A stretch of DNA of 64,000 bases from PLA3 sp964592235 (GCA_964592235.1 CAZQCF010000006.1:62001-126000), one strand, 5' to 3'; positions 8,115-18,015 are shown, counted from the stretch's first letter. The notes: a model not told the origin generated them from the sequence alone. Translations and numbers: made by a program.

Positions 8115-9056
8115 ATGTTGATTCGTGAACCGGCCGTCGCGGGGATGTTCTATCCCGACGATGCATCGGGCTGCCTGAAATCCGTTGAACAATGCATGCG
8201 CCGCGCGCTGGATCCAATTCCTCGCAGCGATTTCCCGCGCGCGATCGCGCCCAGCGGACGCGTCGGTCGAATCATCGGAGGCGTCGTGCCTCATGCCGGC
8301 TGGGTATGCAGCGGCGCGGTGGCGGCCCGGGTGATTGAGCGGATCGCGCGGCAGCATGCGCAAGCCTCTGCGACATCGGGGAATCAACCGCTCACGGTGG
8401 TGATCTTCGGCGCGGTTCATGTGCCGCACGGCCCGCGACCGTCGATTTATCCGAGCGGGGCGTGGCGCACGCCGCTGGGCCTGGCTGCGGTGGACGATGA
8501 GTTGAGCGATGCGTTAATTACCGAGTCTCGTCTGCTTGACCCCGCCCCGCAGGCGCACCGACACGAACACAGCATCGAAGTTGAAGTGCCGTTTATTCAG
8601 CACTTGCTGCCCGATGCCCGCATCATTCCCGTTATGACGCCGCCGGCGGAAGGGGCGGTGGAGCTGGGCGCGGCCGTGGGAGAGATCTGCCGCGCGGGCG
8701 GGGCAAATGTCATCTTTCTGGCATCGACCGACCTGACGCACTATGGCCCTAGCTACGGCTTTACGCCGCAGGGGGTCGGCAGCGACGGCCTGCGATGGGC
8801 GAAGGAGGTCAACGATCGCCGGATGATCGATCTGATGCTCGCGCTGCGGTCCGAGTCCGCCGTGGCCGAGGCGAAGTCCAACCAGAACGCGTGCGGGGCG
8901 GGAGCCATCGCCGCGACAATCGCCGCCTGCCGGACCTGCGGCGCGACCCGCGCCGAACTGCTCGAACACACAACGAGTCACGAGGTCTTGAGCGCCATCC
9001 GGCCGGAGCGCCCGCGCGATGCCGTGGGATACGCCGGACTGGTTTTCACCGATTGA
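8115..9056 (+). CDS. MEMO1 family protein (AmmeMemoRadiSam system protein B)
   Basis: A 313-aa protein of the MEMO/non-haem-iron dioxygenase-like fold. The family signature is visible in order: REPAVAGMFYP at the N-terminus, GGVVPHAGWVCSGAVAARV (first metal-ligand His region), VVIFGAVHVP, RHEHSIEVEVPFIQHLLP, FLASTDLTHYG and, near the C-terminus, SNQNACGAGAIAATI. The AmmeMemoRadiSam partners (an AMMECR1 protein and a radical SAM enzyme) are not adjacent here. No Shine-Dalgarno; TATACT ends 7 nt before the ATG, so it may be leaderless. The end overlaps the convergent Fe-S gene by 11 bp. Enzymatic activity is not established for the family. Confidence 0.85.
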   Translation: MLIREPAVAGMFYPDDASGCLKSVEQCMRRALDPIPRSDFPRAIAPSGRVGRIIGGVVPHAGWVCSGAVAARVIERIARQHAQASATSGNQPLTVVIFGAVHVPHGPRPSIYPSGAWRTPLGLAAVDDELSDALITESRLLDPAPQAHRHEHSIEVEVPFIQHLLPDARIIPVMTPPAEGAVELGAAVGEICRAGGANVIFLASTDLTHYGPSYGFTPQGVGSDGLRWAKEVNDRRMIDLMLALRSESAVAEAKSNQNACGAGAIAATIAACRTCGATRAELLEHTTSHEVLSAIRPERPRDAVGYAGLVFTD

Positions 9057-11331
9057 GAGCCGCCTGCGCCATCTGCTTCTGCTGCGCGTTACCGATCTCC
9101 ATGGCGCGCAGATACTGTCGTCGCGCTTCGTCGCGACGGCCGGACTGCTCGTACAGGAACCCCAAGCGCAAGACGGCCTCGGCATCGCCGGGCAGCAGTT
9201 TGGTCGCCGCTTCGTACTCGCGCACGGCTCCCGGCAGGTCTCCACGCATGACGAGCAGCGCGCCCAAGTCGGCATGTGCGGCGGCGGCGTCGGGCCAGTC
9301 ACGGACGACTTGCAAGTACGCCTGCACGGCCTCGTCGAATCGCCCCAGTTCCGTCAGGGCGTACGCGCGGTTGTATCGCAGGGCGAACGCGCCGGGCCGC
9401 TCGGCGAGGGCGGCGTCGTACTGCGGCAAGGCCCCGGCGAAATCCTGCGGGAGCTTCGCCAGATGCTGCAACTGGCGCGACGCCTCGTGATTGTGCGGTG
9501 CAAGCGTGACGGCGCGGATCAGCGCAGGTCGCGCGTCGTTGATGCGGCCAGCCGAAAGCTCGAAACCGCCCAGCGCGCCCCAGATGGCCGACGAGCGCGA
9601 GTCGCGCTGCGTGGCGGAGATCAGGGCCTGGCGCGCGCCACGGGCATCGCCGGTCGCGGCGAGAAAGAGACCGTAGTCTGCATACACAAGGCCGGCCGCG
9701 GGAGAGGGCGGCGCGGCGGCGGCGGTTTCCCCCGCATGTGAGCCGCAGAGTTCCATCGCCTTGCGGAAGGCGGCGCGGGCCTCGTTTGTTCGACCGGAAA
9801 AGACCTCGTACGTCGCCCGCTTCAGATGCAGCAGGGCGTCGTTCGGGTGATCGCGGATCACGTCCTCCACCAGCTGTCGAGCCGCGTCCGCCCTGCCATC
9901 CATCAGCAAGGCCCAGGACAGCGCGAGGTCGTTCTCGGGAACACGAATCAGCGCGACTCCGCGTGCGCGCGTCAGATGGCGAATTGCTGCCTGCGCAGCC
10001 TGCTGCTGGTCGAGTGACAATCGAGTGGCATAATCCGGCTGGTGCTGCCAGCCGAGGTCTTCGCCGGGGAGCAGGGCGAACGCCTCGTTGCCGCGATAAT
10101 CGTGATAGCGCCAGATTCCGCTGTGCGCGGTGAAAGCGAGCAGGCCTGCGACGAGCAGCGCGAACAGCGCGCCGGCCGGTCGGATGCGGCCTTCCAGCTT
10201 CAGGCGGAATTTCTGGAGCATGACATCGCGGCGATAGAACAGCGCCGCGGCCTTGAGCGTCAGAAAGGCGACGATCCCCGCGATGCCCAGCGACAGCAGG
10301 AATGGAATCTTGCCGTACAACGAGCGAAACGCGAGAAACGCTCCGACAAACACCACCCCGGCGGCCATTTCCTCAATCAGCGAGAGATCGTATTTCCGAG
10401 GCTTGGGCGTGCTAATCGGCTTGGCGCCGACGGCCGGCGAGCCGAAGCCGAAGTACAGGGCGTTCGTCGGGCAGACGCTGACGCAATCCATGCACTTCAT
10501 GCAGCCGGGACTGACGACCATCTTGTAGAGCTTTACCTCCTGCGCGACATCGACGTTGGAGGTGCAGGTGGCGGTGCAATGGCCGCAGGCGTTGCAGTCG
10601 TCGGTGACGCGAATGCGACCCACCGCGAGCTTATCAACTGGGCCGAAGAACCCCCCGTAGGGGCAGGCATAAGTGCAGAAACCCTTGGGACCGAGGAAGT
10701 AAATGATCGCGACGCCGCAGATGAAGACGGTGAGAATCGCCACGCCGTAGCTGGGGAACGTGTCCCAGAAACCGCTCGTGGTGAGGTGCATCGTCAGCGG
10801 CGGCGGCTCGATGCCCAGCACGAAGCGGTACACGGCCGGCCAGATGAACATGTAAAACGCCGCGAGCAGAGGGACAAAGACAAGCAGACGCGATTTGAAT
10901 TCGCGCGGGCGCAGGTGAAGCTTCTTCAGCACCCATAGCGTGAAGTCCTGGTACGCGACGAGGTGGCAACCCCAGCCGCAGAAGTACCGGCCGAACAGCA
11001 GCGTCGAGGCGATCGCCAGGGCGAAGAAAATCAGCCCGGCGTTGACGACGCCCGACAGCGCGAGGTCTTTCGCCTCCGACGGCTCAATGGGCGTTACCGT
11101 CGAACCGCTCCAGAGCCAGTGCATCACATGGGCGATCATCAGCACGTGAACGGCGATCAGTGAGGCCGCGCGCCACTTGCCCATCCGCGACGCGCGCACG
11201 CCGTCGGGACCGGTCGCCGGGACTGATCCGGCCACCACCGGGAGACTCATGTCGCCGGTCGGCTGCGGGCGACAACGCTCACGGCCCCCGGGCTTCGCGT
11301 CTTTGCTGCGTTTGGAATCGGTGGTCGACAT
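9046..11331 (-). CDS. Membrane polyferredoxin (NapH/CcoG-like) fused to TPR repeats
   Basis: About 760 aa. The N-terminal half is a polytopic NapH/NosR/CcoG-type module. It has a membrane segment (AASLIAVHVLMIAHVMHWLW), the conserved GRYFCGWGCH and CTYACPYGGFFGP cysteine motifs, then two 4Fe-4S clusters (CNACGHCTATCTSNVDV and CMKCMDCVSVCPTNAL). Further membrane helices follow. From roughly residue 430 on there are TPR-like repeats (LRYNRAYALTELGRFDEAVQ, DAEAVLRLGFLYEQSGRRDE). It probably moves electrons at the membrane and binds a partner through the TPRs. The ATG at 11331 is chosen by context; there is no clear Shine-Dalgarno. The polyferredoxin-TPR fusion is unusual. Confidence 0.78.
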   Translation of the reverse strand: MSTTDSKRSKDAKPGGRERCRPQPTGDMSLPVVAGSVPATGPDGVRASRMGKWRAASLIAVHVLMIAHVMHWLWSGSTVTPIEPSEAKDLALSGVVNAGLIFFALAIASTLLFGRYFCGWGCHLVAYQDFTLWVLKKLHLRPREFKSRLLVFVPLLAAFYMFIWPAVYRFVLGIEPPPLTMHLTTSGFWDTFPSYGVAILTVFICGVAIIYFLGPKGFCTYACPYGGFFGPVDKLAVGRIRVTDDCNACGHCTATCTSNVDVAQEVKLYKMVVSPGCMKCMDCVSVCPTNALYFGFGSPAVGAKPISTPKPRKYDLSLIEEMAAGVVFVGAFLAFRSLYGKIPFLLSLGIAGIVAFLTLKAAALFYRRDVMLQKFRLKLEGRIRPAGALFALLVAGLLAFTAHSGIWRYHDYRGNEAFALLPGEDLGWQHQPDYATRLSLDQQQAAQAAIRHLTRARGVALIRVPENDLALSWALLMDGRADAARQLVEDVIRDHPNDALLHLKRATYEVFSGRTNEARAAFRKAMELCGSHAGETAAAAPPSPAAGLVYADYGLFLAATGDARGARQALISATQRDSRSSAIWGALGGFELSAGRINDARPALIRAVTLAPHNHEASRQLQHLAKLPQDFAGALPQYDAALAERPGAFALRYNRAYALTELGRFDEAVQAYLQVVRDWPDAAAAHADLGALLVMRGDLPGAVREYEAATKLLPGDAEAVLRLGFLYEQSGRRDEARRQYLRAMEIGNAQQKQMAQAALNR

Positions 11332-11599
11332 GAAGGGGTCTCGATGATTCCGGCGAACGTCGGCGGGCTGGCTATCGGACGCAGTCGCCAACGGCTTCGG
11401 AGACGATTTCACCGCTCGATGTTGCAGTCGGGGAGAATACCATAAATGATAGGCCGCCGAGATGCTCCGATTTCCCTGCACCGCACGATGTGCCCGCCGC
11501 GTCCGAATAGAACCGACACAGGTCGGCGGATCATTCAACCGATTCTCTCCTTACATGATGCACCCCTACGCCGATTTTTCGTCAGGCCAGGTCGCTCGA

Positions 11600-14500
11600 A
11601 TGAGCCGTCGCTTAGGGGCGGTCACGGGATGGCTTGGCGTCGGCGTTCTCGTTGTCTTGTTGGCGGGCTGCGCATCGAGGGCGACGCAAAGCGTGTTGCC
11701 GCAGCTTTGGGCCGTCGCGCCCGGCGCGCCGCCCCCTTCAGCGACGACCCAATTTGAAAGCCCCTATTACAACCGCAATCGAAACGTCATTCAGATCGTC
11801 GGCGGTGTGCGCGAAGTAGCGGCATTCACGCTGGGGCTGTCCGCGGGCGAAGCGGCCGCCGTGGGCATTGAGATTCTGACCGAGCCGTTTGCACCGACCT
11901 TCGGCGCGAAGGCGGTTACGGCTCTGGATGTCTCGACGAAGCCGGCCACGCCAACGGTTCCGCCGCCCGCGCCGATTCCGGCTTCGGCTGTTCGGCTGTA
12001 CCGCCATTGGCCGATCACGATCAACCGTTACGCTAACTGGTACCTGCGCTCGCAGGGCTTGCGCGAGCCGCGCGAGATTTCCGACGCGCTGGTTCCGCTG
12101 GACGCGCGGAACTTCGGCCAGCCGCTCACGATCCGCCCCGGTACGTCGTTGGCGCTGTGGGTCGAAGTGCGCATTCCGCCCGACGCGCGGCCGGGCATGT
12201 ATCTCTCCGGGTTGACGTTGCGCGACGCGGCCGGGCATGTCTCGCGCGTGCCGATCGAGCTTCGGGTGCTGGATGTCTATCCCTCGGTGGAGGATTTACT
12301 GCCCGTGCCGACGCGGGTGCAACTCGCGCCGCTGATTGCTGCGTTGAGCGAGTACGACCCGGCCGACCCGCGAATCGCGCTGGCCGACGTGGACGTGCGA
12401 CGTCAGATCGAGCAGGCATTCGCGATGCTGCACGATCACGGACTGTCGCCGTACACCGATGAGATTCGACCGGGGTTCGCGCAGGATTCCAGCGGCGCGG
12501 TGCAACTGGACTGGTCGACCTACGATGATTTCTGTGCGCCCCTTATCAACGGGGACGCATTCGCTGACGGACGCGGCGCGACGTATTGGCCGCTGCCGGT
12601 TGATCTCGCCCAGCCGAATCCGATGCAGTTCGATGGGATGGGCTCCGCGATGTTTGCCGGCGTGTTGAAGGACACGGCCCGCCAGTCCGCGGCGCATTTT
12701 ACGGATCGCGGCTGGTTCGCTCGATCGTTTCTGTATTTCGATCTACCGACCACCGAGAACCCGACACCAGGCGACATCGAACAGGTGCGACGACTGGCCC
12801 GGCTTGTGCGTGAGGCCGGCGTAACCGCGCCGTTTTCATCGTGTCTTGTGCCGCAGTCGATGTCGCCCTTCGGCTGGTACGAGCATGTGTTTGAGAACCT
12901 GTCGGACGTCGTCCGTATCTGGCGCACGCCGGCGCGATATGAACACGCACGGACGGTGCGCGCGCTACAAGCGAGCGGGTCGAAAGCGTGGCTGCGGCCG
13001 GATCGTCCGCCGTACAGCGGGAGCCTCGCGGTGGAAGCGCCGGTGACGCATGCCCGGAGCCTGCCATGGCAGGCGTTCCTGCGCGGCAACGATGCATTGG
13101 ACATCGACCGCGCGACGGATTGGCCACCGCGCGTATTGGACGAGCCGATCACCGAGCCGCGGCAGCGATCGGATTCGTGGTTGATCTACCCCGGTCGGAT
13201 GTTCGGGTTGAACGAGCCGATTCCGTCGGTGCGGCTGAAACAGTTGCAATTGGGCTTGCAGGACTACCAGCATTTGAAGCTGATGGAGCGGCACGGTCGC
13301 GGCGAGACGGCCCGGCTGCTGGCGTCGTCGCTGATCAAGGCGGCGGGGACGGATGCCTATGGAGACAATTATCAGGATGGGCTGTTCGCGCGGCGCGTGG
13401 ATGACCCCGCGATGTGGGACCTCGCGCAGCGGATTCTGATCGAAGAGCTGGAAGCGGCGCTGGCCGAGGAGAGCGTGCCCGGCGCGGGCGATGCCGACGG
13501 CTCGCGCAAGGAGCGCATCAACGCGCTGTGGGAGAAGTTCCTCGCGTCGACGCGGCGGCTGGAATGCTGGCCCGAGTCGCAGCGGATTCGGTTCGACGCC
13601 GAGGCCGACGGCGGCGCGTACGTGGTGACGTGCGAGGTCGCGGTGCGCAGTGAATTGCGCGTGCCGGTGACGGGGACGCTGCGTTTCGCGGGGCTGCCGC
13701 TGTCGGCGGAGGCCGTCGCGGATCAGCACCGCATCGGGCCGATGAATGAGATGGATGTCGTTCGCAGGCAGCTAACGGCTCGAATGCCTGCGCTGCCGCC
13801 GCGCGATCTGGACGGGCATTACCTGCAACCCGTGGTATTCGACGCCGGATTTCTCGGTCGGACGTTCACGGTTTGCGCCGTGTCGATCGTTCGCGCGCCG
13901 CGGGCGGGCGGGCCGATCGTCATCGATGGCAACCTGTCGGACTGGCAGCCGGCGGAGCTGAACGCCGCGGGCGACTTTCGGCGGATCAACAAGTCGGTTG
14001 GCGCGCGGGACGACCAGCCGGAGTCGGCCTACGGCGCGCCGGGGGCGACCCCGGTCGAAACGCGCCCGCGCGCCGAGAGCCAGACCGTGGCGTATTTCAG
14101 CCGCGACGAGCATTATTTATACATCGGACTTCATGCCGCCGCGCCGCAGGCGGAACCCGCGGCCGGGCCGTCGCGCCCCGCGCGGTTCTCCAACGTCGTG
14201 GAGTACGAGGACCTCATGCCGCGCGACGCCGACCTGGTGGAAATCCTGCTTGACCCGACGAACCTCGCCACGCGCAGCGACGATCTATTTCATCTTGTCA
14301 TCAAGGCCGAGGGCGGCGCGGTCTTTGAACGCGGCGTCGGCATCGTCCCACCGGTGGGGCGCACGGCCCCGTGGCCCGGCGCCGCACCGCAATACGCCGT
14401 CGCGCGAACGGCCTACGGCTGGTCGGCCGAGGTCGCCATCGCCATCGACGCGCTGGGGCCGGCCGCGCGGACCAGCCCGGTCTGGGGCGTGAATCTGGCG

Positions 14501-14635
14501 CGGTTCGAGCCGATCCGCGGTGAATACTCCGACTGGGCACGCGCGCCGCGATACGGCTATGATCCGCGAACGTTCGGGAATCTCATCTGGATCGAGCCGC
14601 CGCCGGCTGCCGAGCGGTCATCGCGCGACCCGTGA
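11600..14635 (+). CDS. Lipoprotein with DUF4091-like glycosidase region and CBM9-like tail
   Basis: A 1011-aa secreted lipoprotein; the N-terminus has a hydrophobic stretch ending in a lipobox (VVLLAGCAS). The middle resembles DUF4091-type proteins distantly related to glycoside hydrolases: a beta-rich domain (PIELRVLDVYP), then a barrel-like region ending DSWLIYPGRMFGLNEPIPSV and RLKQLQLGLQDYQHLKLMER, a strong family marker. The last 250 residues contain IVIDGNLSDWQPAELN and later beta strands, as in CBM9/DUF1083 carbohydrate-binding domains. A role in surface glycan breakdown is inferred. ATG 11600 is chosen because the signal peptide begins there. Confidence 0.72.
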   Translation: MSRRLGAVTGWLGVGVLVVLLAGCASRATQSVLPQLWAVAPGAPPPSATTQFESPYYNRNRNVIQIVGGVREVAAFTLGLSAGEAAAVGIEILTEPFAPTFGAKAVTALDVSTKPATPTVPPPAPIPASAVRLYRHWPITINRYANWYLRSQGLREPREISDALVPLDARNFGQPLTIRPGTSLALWVEVRIPPDARPGMYLSGLTLRDAAGHVSRVPIELRVLDVYPSVEDLLPVPTRVQLAPLIAALSEYDPADPRIALADVDVRRQIEQAFAMLHDHGLSPYTDEIRPGFAQDSSGAVQLDWSTYDDFCAPLINGDAFADGRGATYWPLPVDLAQPNPMQFDGMGSAMFAGVLKDTARQSAAHFTDRGWFARSFLYFDLPTTENPTPGDIEQVRRLARLVREAGVTAPFSSCLVPQSMSPFGWYEHVFENLSDVVRIWRTPARYEHARTVRALQASGSKAWLRPDRPPYSGSLAVEAPVTHARSLPWQAFLRGNDALDIDRATDWPPRVLDEPITEPRQRSDSWLIYPGRMFGLNEPIPSVRLKQLQLGLQDYQHLKLMERHGRGETARLLASSLIKAAGTDAYGDNYQDGLFARRVDDPAMWDLAQRILIEELEAALAEESVPGAGDADGSRKERINALWEKFLASTRRLECWPESQRIRFDAEADGGAYVVTCEVAVRSELRVPVTGTLRFAGLPLSAEAVADQHRIGPMNEMDVVRRQLTARMPALPPRDLDGHYLQPVVFDAGFLGRTFTVCAVSIVRAPRAGGPIVIDGNLSDWQPAELNAAGDFRRINKSVGARDDQPESAYGAPGATPVETRPRAESQTVAYFSRDEHYLYIGLHAAAPQAEPAAGPSRPARFSNVVEYEDLMPRDADLVEILLDPTNLATRSDDLFHLVIKAEGGAVFERGVGIVPPVGRTAPWPGAAPQYAVARTAYGWSAEVAIAIDALGPAARTSPVWGVNLARFEPIRGEYSDWARAPRYGYDPRTFGNLIWIEPPPAAERSSRDP

Positions 14636-14797
14636 CGCTGCTCAAAAGCACGGCATGGCGTGACGAGGTTAGCAAGGCCTGAATCGGGCGGCATGCCCTT
14701 GCAGGATTAGCAGGGCGTGAAGGTTTAGCATGGCGTGAACGGGTGGCATGGCCGCGGCCATTGGCGGCCATGACCCGCTGCATCGCGGGAGTGACGA
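14636..14797. repeat. Degenerate intergenic repeats including a palindromic element
   Basis: Several units of the form TTAGCA(G/T)GGCGTGAA and GGCGGCATG lie between two genes. Within them positions 14744-14772 form a 9-bp dyad (CATGGCCGC with GCGGCCATG). That 29-bp element recurs at 35004-35032 with 27 of 29 positions matching. Confidence 0.55.
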
Positions 14798-15223
14798 ATG
14801 TCCTACGGAACGATTCGCATCAAGCTCGCCGACGTCGGCATGCTGCTGATTCGCTGCATGGTCGGCGTGGTGATGGTTTTTCACGGGTCGCAGAAGCTTT
14901 TCGGCGTCTTCGGCGGGCACGGCATCAACGGCATGATCGGCTACCTGCAAGCGAAAAACGTTCCGCTGCCGACGGTCAGCGCGTGGGCCGCGGCGCTGGC
15001 GGAGTTCGTCGGCGGGCTGGCGATGATCTCCGGCGTCGGCGTGCGGGCCATTGTGCCGTTCACCGCGTTCACGATGCTCGTCGCCGCGTTCATGTCACAC
15101 GGCGGGGCGTTCGACTCGCAGAAGGGCGGCATGGAATACCCGCTGACGCTGGCCGTCGTCATGCTCGGCGTGCTGCTCACCGGCCCGGGGGCGCTGACGG
15201 CGAGGCGGCTTGGTAAGTTATAG
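14798..15223 (+). CDS. DoxX family membrane protein
   Basis: A 141-aa protein with four predicted helices. The family pattern is clear: RCMVGVVMVFHGSQKLFGVF in the first helix, a short glycine-rich loop (GGHGINGMIGYLQ), AALAEFVGGLAMISGVGVR, and a last loop AFMSHGGAFDSQKGGMEYPL. GGGAG lies upstream of the ATG. DoxX-like proteins are membrane proteins often linked to redox or thiol stress; the role here is unknown. It converges on the DUF1579 gene with an 18-bp gap. Confidence 0.9.
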   Translation: MSYGTIRIKLADVGMLLIRCMVGVVMVFHGSQKLFGVFGGHGINGMIGYLQAKNVPLPTVSAWAAALAEFVGGLAMISGVGVRAIVPFTAFTMLVAAFMSHGGAFDSQKGGMEYPLTLAVVMLGVLLTGPGALTARRLGKL

Positions 15224-15241
15224 ACAATTAGCTATTCGCCC

Positions 15242-15823
15242 TTACTTCCTCTTATACGTCCCCTTCATCTCCATCTTCTTCACGAGGCGCATGGGCGTCC
15301 ATTCGTGCAGTTCCCATTGCAGGGTGCTGGGATCGACCACCGTCATTTTGTAATAGCCCTCGCTGGCCGTGCCGTCCAGGCCGACGCTGCGGTAGGACAT
15401 CGTCCAGGTCTTGTGGTCGGTGTCGTACTGGGCCGTGCCTTCCTGCGGGAAGCCCCAGTCGTTGAACATCCACCAGATGTATTTCTTCGACGTCGGGTGC
15501 CAGCTCCAGACGCCGGCGGCGTTGAAGGCCTTGTCGCCGCTGCGCGCTGAAAGCTCGCCGTGCAGGCAGCGCTGGTCGAGCGTCCATGCCCACTTGGCCG
15601 TGCCGCTCCAGGCCTTGTGCGAGTCGTCGGCGTTGGTCATTTCGGCGGTCCAGTCCCACGAGCCGACGAACACGTCGAAGTTGCTCATCTCCGGGGCGCG
15701 TTCGGGGCGATTGATCTTGCTGAAGTCAACAGTCTTCGCGGTGCAGCCGGTCAGCGTCGCCGCCAGGGCGAGGCAGAGAATCGCAAGACGAACGCGCGGG
15801 TGATGGGATCGGGTCGCGAGCAT
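15242..15823 (-). CDS. DUF1579-like lipoprotein
   Basis: A 193-aa secreted lipoprotein: the N-terminal hydrophobic segment ends in a lipobox (LAATLTGCTAK). The body is a small beta-barrel-like domain with FDVFVGSWDWTAEMTNADDS, SGTAKWAWTLDQRCLHGELS and GTASEGYYKMTVVDPSTLQW, matching the DUF1579/lipocalin-like pattern where a polypeptide weighs or modifies small ligands; no enzyme activity is known. ATG 15823 has AAGGAG 6-7 nt upstream, so the longer frame to 15943 is not used. Confidence 0.75.
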   Translation of the reverse strand: MLATRSHHPRVRLAILCLALAATLTGCTAKTVDFSKINRPERAPEMSNFDVFVGSWDWTAEMTNADDSHKAWSGTAKWAWTLDQRCLHGELSARSGDKAFNAAGVWSWHPTSKKYIWWMFNDWGFPQEGTAQYDTDHKTWTMSYRSVGLDGTASEGYYKMTVVDPSTLQWELHEWTPMRLVKKMEMKGTYKRK

Positions 15824-15979
15824 GGGAGACTCCTTGAACAGAAGGGCCGAACGACTTGATACCGAGCGTCGCGCTCGGCGGGGCGCAGTATGGAGCGCGC
15901 CTCGACGAATGGCAAGAAGCGAAGTGCTGCCATGGGAACTCATTCGTGTCCATTCTGCCGGGGCAGGAATCGGCGCAGG

Positions 15980-16010
15980 AAAAGAGCCGCGACCGGTGCG
16001 GCCGCGGCTC
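15980..16010 (-). terminator. Rho-independent terminator of the dockerin-protein gene
   Basis: On the minus strand an 8-bp stem (GAGCCGCG with CGCGGCTC, 16010-16003 and 15991-15984) is followed by TTTT (15983-15980). It lies about 70 bp after the stop of the gene at 16078-18015. Confidence 0.65.
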
Positions 16011-16077
16011 CTGGGAAGAACTTTCCATTGCGGGGCCGCGCGATATCATTCACGCATGCCCCGTGTTCGCGCCCGAT

Positions 16078-18015
16078 TTACGGGCAGATGGCACAGTCAA
16101 ACGGCGGCGGTCGCAGCCGGTAGAACTGAACACAGAAGCCGCGGTTGAGCGTGCCGACCGCGTTCTTGCAGCCGATGCGCACGATGCGAACGCCGAAGTT
16201 CGGGCAGGGCAGCGGCGGGCAGCGTCGGCCGCACAGCACCGGCGGCGCTGGCGGGCATTTGCCGATCTTGCCGGAGCGGCACAAGACCTTGGAGCCGATG
16301 AACTGGTAGCCGCAACGCGGGATTGGAATCCCGCCGGGGTTCTTGTTCGGCGGCTTGACGTAGTGGGCCTCGCCGGGCTTGACGTGCTTCATCGGGCCGG
16401 GCTTGAAGGCATCAAAACAATTGAACGGTGCGTTGATGCCGGGGACGAACGGGAACCCGGGGTTGTGGAACGCGAAGAGGCCGTCCTCCAGCGGCTGCCC
16501 GCAGACCTGCGACGCCCAGTCGGAAGAAGTCGGTCCGTCGCCGAACTGAAGCTGCAACGGATTAAGCGGGCTGCCCGGGTCGCCGGTGTCGATGACGCGG
16601 ACGCGGACTTCATCGGGTGTAATGAGACCTGCGTCGAGTTGCTGCAAATCCTGCATGTTGGTGAAGATGAAGACCGGTCGGACGCCGATGTTGGCGGAAA
16701 ACGTGCCGCCGTTGGGACCGATCGCCTGGACCTGCATCGAGCCAGTCGGCGCCGGCGTATCGGAGATGGCGACGTTGACGTGCCAAGTCTCGGTACTGGG
16801 CATTCCGTTGTAGCCGACGGAGATCGGCTGGGCACTGACGAGATTCAGCTCCAGCATTTCAATCGGCACGATGATCGGCGGTCCCGGAGGAATCGGCGGA
16901 AGCGGCGGCCGCTTCACGATCGTGTCGGTCGGGCCAAGATTGATGGGATCGATCGGCTGGGAATCGAAGAGAACCTGCCCGATGAACGGGTCGGAGCCGG
17001 GGCCGAAGAAGCCGGCCGGAATCGGCGGCTGATTCCCTGCACCGAAGACGTAGAACGACGAGGTGGTGATGTCACCGGTGGAGTCGGGGGTCTCCCATGC
17101 GTCGAGCGCCGGACAACCGCCGCCGTTAAAGATAGCAGCCATGAACGCGCGAATATCGCGTCCGTCGACGTTCAGGCTGTTGTTCATGTCCGCGCAGAGG
17201 TCGGCGTCTTCGACTTTCAGCACTTCATCGACGAACCAGTTGACATCGAGCAGATCGACCACGCCATCGAGATTGGAATCGCCCTTGCAGCGGCAGAAGC
17301 CCGGTGTCGTCGGTTCGCCGGCCTGCATGCGCACGGTGCCGGTCGTGCTGCCGGACATGCCGGCAAGCGGTCCACCGGGGGCGCCGATGAAGTCGATGCG
17401 ATAGGTGATGTCGAAGAAGCTGTCCACGTTCCAGTTGCCGCCGGAGACCTGGGTCAACGTGGTATGGCCCGGGCTGGGCATGCCGAAGGCCGTGCCGGCT
17501 GTAATTCGCAAAAGGTCAAAATCGGGATCGCCGGGCGGAAGCTGGCCCTGCATCATGAAGAAGTCGGTCGGGAAGGATTGCACGGGATTGCCCAGCACGC
17601 GCGGGCCGATGTGCGTTTCGCACTGAAGCTGCATGCCGACGAAGCGGTTGAAGCCGCCCAGCGCGCCGGTGCCCTGAAGGTTGATGCCGGCGAAGGACAT
17701 GAACTGTTCAAACTCGCCGCCCAATCCGCCGCCCGGTCCGCTGTTGGTAAGGCCGAAATCGCGGTGGGTGAAATCGGCAATGATCGTCGTGCCAGGGGGC
17801 AGGCCGTTGACAATCATGTGAACCTGCTGCGGGCTAAGGTAGCCCGTAAAGCACTGGGGCGGCAGTTGAGCCGTGCCGCCCGCGTCGGGCACGATGCAGA
17901 TGACGGCGTGAACGGCGGCCGGCGCGGCGATCAGCACCGCAGCCAGAACGGCGACCAGTCCGATGGCTGATAGGAACCGCTTGCGATACGGGACGGATTG
18001 AACTTGCTGAAACAT
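16078..18015 (-). CDS. Secreted protein with planctomycete-type dockerin module
   Basis: A 645-aa exported protein. The signal peptide is FLSAIGLVAVLAAVLIAAPA followed by AVHA; a beta-rich domain follows. A dockerin-type calcium module sits in the middle (about residues 240-305): KGDSNLDGVVDLLDVNWFVD and then DMNNSLNVDGRDIRAFMAAI, two EF-hand-like loops. The C-terminal 300 residues are Pro/Gly-rich and end in a Cys-rich segment. ATG 18015 has GGAGG 7 nt upstream. The gene is preceded by a promoter with a perfect dyad (18273-18309) and followed by a terminator, so it is a single-gene unit. Function unknown; surface assembly is inferred from the dockerin. Confidence 0.8.
   Translation of the reverse strand: MFQQVQSVPYRKRFLSAIGLVAVLAAVLIAAPAAVHAVICIVPDAGGTAQLPPQCFTGYLSPQQVHMIVNGLPPGTTIIADFTHRDFGLTNSGPGGGLGGEFEQFMSFAGINLQGTGALGGFNRFVGMQLQCETHIGPRVLGNPVQSFPTDFFMMQGQLPPGDPDFDLLRITAGTAFGMPSPGHTTLTQVSGGNWNVDSFFDITYRIDFIGAPGGPLAGMSGSTTGTVRMQAGEPTTPGFCRCKGDSNLDGVVDLLDVNWFVDEVLKVEDADLCADMNNSLNVDGRDIRAFMAAIFNGGGCPALDAWETPDSTGDITTSSFYVFGAGNQPPIPAGFFGPGSDPFIGQVLFDSQPIDPINLGPTDTIVKRPPLPPIPPGPPIIVPIEMLELNLVSAQPISVGYNGMPSTETWHVNVAISDTPAPTGSMQVQAIGPNGGTFSANIGVRPVFIFTNMQDLQQLDAGLITPDEVRVRVIDTGDPGSPLNPLQLQFGDGPTSSDWASQVCGQPLEDGLFAFHNPGFPFVPGINAPFNCFDAFKPGPMKHVKPGEAHYVKPPNKNPGGIPIPRCGYQFIGSKVLCRSGKIGKCPPAPPVLCGRRCPPLPCPNFGVRIVRIGCKNAVGTLNRGFCVQFYRLRPPPFDCAICP

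Noticed and set aside
15856..17970. A 704-codon open frame antisense to the secreted dockerin protein
   Set aside because: The other strand has a signal peptide, dockerin motifs, Shine-Dalgarno, promoter and terminator. The antisense product is His/Arg/Asp-rich without domains, as expected from a shadow in GC-rich DNA.
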